Shown here one piece after another: positions 4,810 to 6,582 of a stretch of 6,582 bases of DNA (positions are counted from its first letter, which is position 1; the number at the start of each line of letters is the position of its first letter). Origin of the DNA: Bacillota bacterium (GTDB lineage: Bacteria > Bacillota > Dethiobacteria > DTU022 > UBA8154); the NCBI GenBank assembly GCA_003456095.1, contig DMPF01000015.1, forward strand, positions 4,462 through 11,043. The letters are read 5' to 3'. Below the pieces are notes generated by a model, which did no database searches, was not told where the DNA came from, and saw only the letters and a program-made list of their open reading frames with translations. Position numbers and translations under genes: made by a program.

Positions 4810-6582
4810 TTATGCTCGCTTTAATATTGCTACAATACCGGTATTTCCATCCACCTTCACGGTGTCACCTGTTTTGAGTACGGAAGTGGCGATTCCTGTG
4901 CCTGTAACAGACGGGACTCTATACTCTCTGCAGACGATTGCAGCATGGCTGGTGATCCCACCGATATCCGTGACAGATGCCTTGATCTTGGTGAAGACCG
5001 GCGCCCAGGCAGGATTGGTAGTCGGACAAACCAGAATCTCATCTTGCTCGATCAAGGTAATCTCTTCGAGGCGTTTAACTACTCTCACCTTTCCTTCTAC
5101 CACACCTGCAGAAGAGGCAAATCCTTTCAGTTCGGTTACCTCTGACGGGACAATGGCTACTCCCTTGAGCCAATCCTGAACTTTTTCAGTGGTGATTCCC
5201 CAGAGCATAATCGTAAAAGGTTCGGCAACCTCTGCTGGCGGTGTTCCGAGTGCTGGAACAGGTGTCCAGTTCTTGGCGGCTTCCAGTATCTTTTTTCTCT
5301 TCTCCGCTTTTGCCTGCCAGTATTGCCCTCCCGAGGGCACTCCCACACCCAGCGCCCAAGTTGTTGCCAGGTCTTCGAGGATGTAAGGCACTTCAAAGCG
5401 ATTAAACAGGAAGATGTCGTCTGTTTCTTTTAAAATGCCATGTTTAACAAGGAGACTTCCGAACTTCCTCACCTTTTCGAACCAGATGGTATGGAACCAG
5501 TGTTCCACCCAGAAGAGGTGATCCTCCGCATATTTATAGATGGTTCGCACTGCTTTATAGGTGTCATCAAATGATTTTAAATCCTCATCAGTTTTAATTA
5601 GTTTGCGGTACTGATCGGCGAGTTCAGACCGTTCTTTTTCGATGCCGGGGAGATCCCTCTCAATCTTTTCTCCTCTCTCGACACGTTCAATATAGCTCTT
5701 TAGATATCCGAATGGAATTTCTGGTTTAGTGGTCCAGCTTCCCTCATAGTGGAACCAGCCGCTTCCGCAGGAAACAAAGAACCAGGGATCTTTCGACTTC
5801 TCATATTCCACCAGCCAATTACTTCCCTCAGCCGATTCTTTAAGTTTTGCCACTTTTTCAGAGACAGGGAGATCGCTTTTAAGTACCTTTGCCAGTTCTG
5901 GGACTACGGCCGCAAGCTTGGCAAGCCTGCCCAGTTCTTCTTCAGGACGAAACATCTGAACATAGGCACCGGCGACAAGTTTTCCAATGGTGCTTTCACT
6001 GATTCCCGGAAACAGTTTCCGACATGTGTCGGTAAATAACAGGTAGGCTAGATAGGCCAGGTTGAGGTATTGAAAGTGAAACTGCCAACCCTTGATCATT
6101 AAATTAACCAATTTATCCCACCCATCGATCAATTCAAAGGAAGTGTAATAACCCTTTGGTTCCGGAAATACGGTATCATCATCTTCGAACTTCGGAAGAT
6201 CCGAGGGGACCTGAATATTGTCCATCTCCTCTCCAAGGGCTCTGAACTTCTTAAGCCACAACCCCCAGAGCGCATCATAATGGTCAAACACATAAAAGAC
6301 CCTTTTTTGAAAGAGGGCGGCTTTTTCACCGATGATCTCAGGCGGGGGGGGCGCCACGGGCGTAATATACATGTAGCACCCGACCATCCTATGGGCGATG
6401 CCCTGTGCGGGCGGAATGCAGAAAACTCTTGTTGTGTACTGGGACAAGGCGATCTGCCATGCCTCATGAAAGATGAGGTCAAGCGGATACATGGCATCAG
6501 GAGCATGGATCTTATCATGGAACCAGAACTGACTCTCCTCCCACTCCTTTTTCTCTTTGCTAAAAATGTAGTAAGGTGGATA
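4810..6582 (-). CDS. ppsA: Phosphohistidine subunit of a split PEP-synthase-like enzyme (phenylphosphate synthase alpha-like), 5' end outside window
   Basis: The frame stays open from the stop at 4810 to the right edge, giving at least 590 residues. The first internal ATG (6492) is not the true start: the 30 codons before it are open and include EESQFWFHDKIHAPDA, which runs straight into MYPLDLIFHEAWQIALSQ as in phenylphosphate synthase alpha proteins. Residues about 488-590 of the visible part form the mobile phosphohistidine domain (FASSAGVVEGKV, then GGITSHAAIVCRE, with the phosphorylated His at about 546). The long upstream part (about 1-480) is rich in Trp, Tyr and Phe and should hold the acceptor-alcohol site. 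There is no ATP-binding domain, so the partner encoded 99 bases downstream must supply the phosphate. In Thauera the roughly 70-kDa alpha subunit transfers the phosphoryl group to phenol. Size and order fit, but the substrate is inferred. Rifampin phosphotransferase shares the His domain, but it is a single chain. Confidence 0.82.
   Translation of the reverse strand, partial: YPPYYIFSKEKKEWEESQFWFHDKIHAPDAMYPLDLIFHEAWQIALSQYTTRVFCIPPAQGIAHRMVGCYMYITPVAPPPPEIIGEKAALFQKRVFYVFDHYDALWGLWLKKFRALGEEMDNIQVPSDLPKFEDDDTVFPEPKGYYTSFELIDGWDKLVNLMIKGWQFHFQYLNLAYLAYLLFTDTCRKLFPGISESTIGKLVAGAYVQMFRPEEELGRLAKLAAVVPELAKVLKSDLPVSEKVAKLKESAEGSNWLVEYEKSKDPWFFVSCGSGWFHYEGSWTTKPEIPFGYLKSYIERVERGEKIERDLPGIEKERSELADQYRKLIKTDEDLKSFDDTYKAVRTIYKYAEDHLFWVEHWFHTIWFEKVRKFGSLLVKHGILKETDDIFLFNRFEVPYILEDLATTWALGVGVPSGGQYWQAKAEKRKKILEAAKNWTPVPALGTPPAEVAEPFTIMLWGITTEKVQDWLKGVAIVPSEVTELKGFASSAGVVEGKVRVVKRLEEITLIEQDEILVCPTTNPAWAPVFTKIKASVTDIGGITSHAAIVCREYRVPSVTGTGIATSVLKTGDTVKVDGNTGIVAILKRA

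Noticed and set aside
4857..5396. Open frames on both strands within the alpha-like subunit gene
   Set aside because: They lie inside a long frame with clear mobile-domain motifs and show no family features of their own.
3646..6582. Reading the two - strand genes as one PEP synthase broken by a frameshift
   Set aside because: The order is His-domain protein first and ATP-domain protein second, the reverse of a normal PEP synthase chain, and the second gene has its own ribosome binding site. This fits a natural two-subunit enzyme.
1..6582. CRISPR array, tRNA, transposon ends or riboswitch
   Set aside because: No spaced direct repeats, cloverleaf-like segments, transposase frames or extended conserved leader structures were seen by eye.

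Overview
The window reads as a piece of a bacterial chromosome, most plausibly an anaerobic Gram-positive of the Clostridia (Desulfotomaculum/Pelotomaculum-like). This is inferred from the FMN-dependent type 2 isopentenyl diphosphate isomerase, the strong AGGAG-type ribosome binding sites, a split PEP-synthase-like pair resembling phenylphosphate synthase, and short 7-bp tandem repeats in the gaps between genes. No marker gene fixes the taxon. The layout is two convergent gene groups meeting at a hairpin terminator near 3573-3624.

Left half, + strand (86-3571): four closely packed genes with gaps of 15, 24 and 15 bases, almost certainly one operon. They are (1) a type 2 isopentenyl diphosphate isomerase, (2) a two-domain protein with an archaeal-type CTP-dependent riboflavin kinase (DUF120) domain fused to a HAD phosphatase domain, (3) a second, related HAD-like hydrolase whose second catalytic Asp is replaced by Glu, and (4) a 188-residue cysteine-containing protein of unknown function. 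The first enzyme needs FMN, and the second carries a domain of the family that makes FMN from riboflavin. This suggests a flavin link, or else phosphorylation/dephosphorylation chemistry next to isoprenoid metabolism. This operon is the most unusual part of the window.

Right half, - strand (6582-3646): two genes that together make up a split PEP-synthase-like phosphotransferase. The upstream one runs off the right edge of the window and ends in the phosphohistidine (mobile) domain. The downstream one is the ATP-binding (PPDK N-terminal) domain as a separate 354-residue protein. The size and order match the alpha and beta subunits of phenylphosphate synthase, the ATP-dependent enzyme that starts anaerobic phenol degradation. 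The actual substrate cannot be read from the sequence. The small CBS-domain gamma subunit known from Thauera is not downstream, because the beta gene is followed directly by the terminator.

No tRNA, rRNA, CRISPR array, transposase or integrase was seen. There is no gene-free stretch longer than 300 bases.
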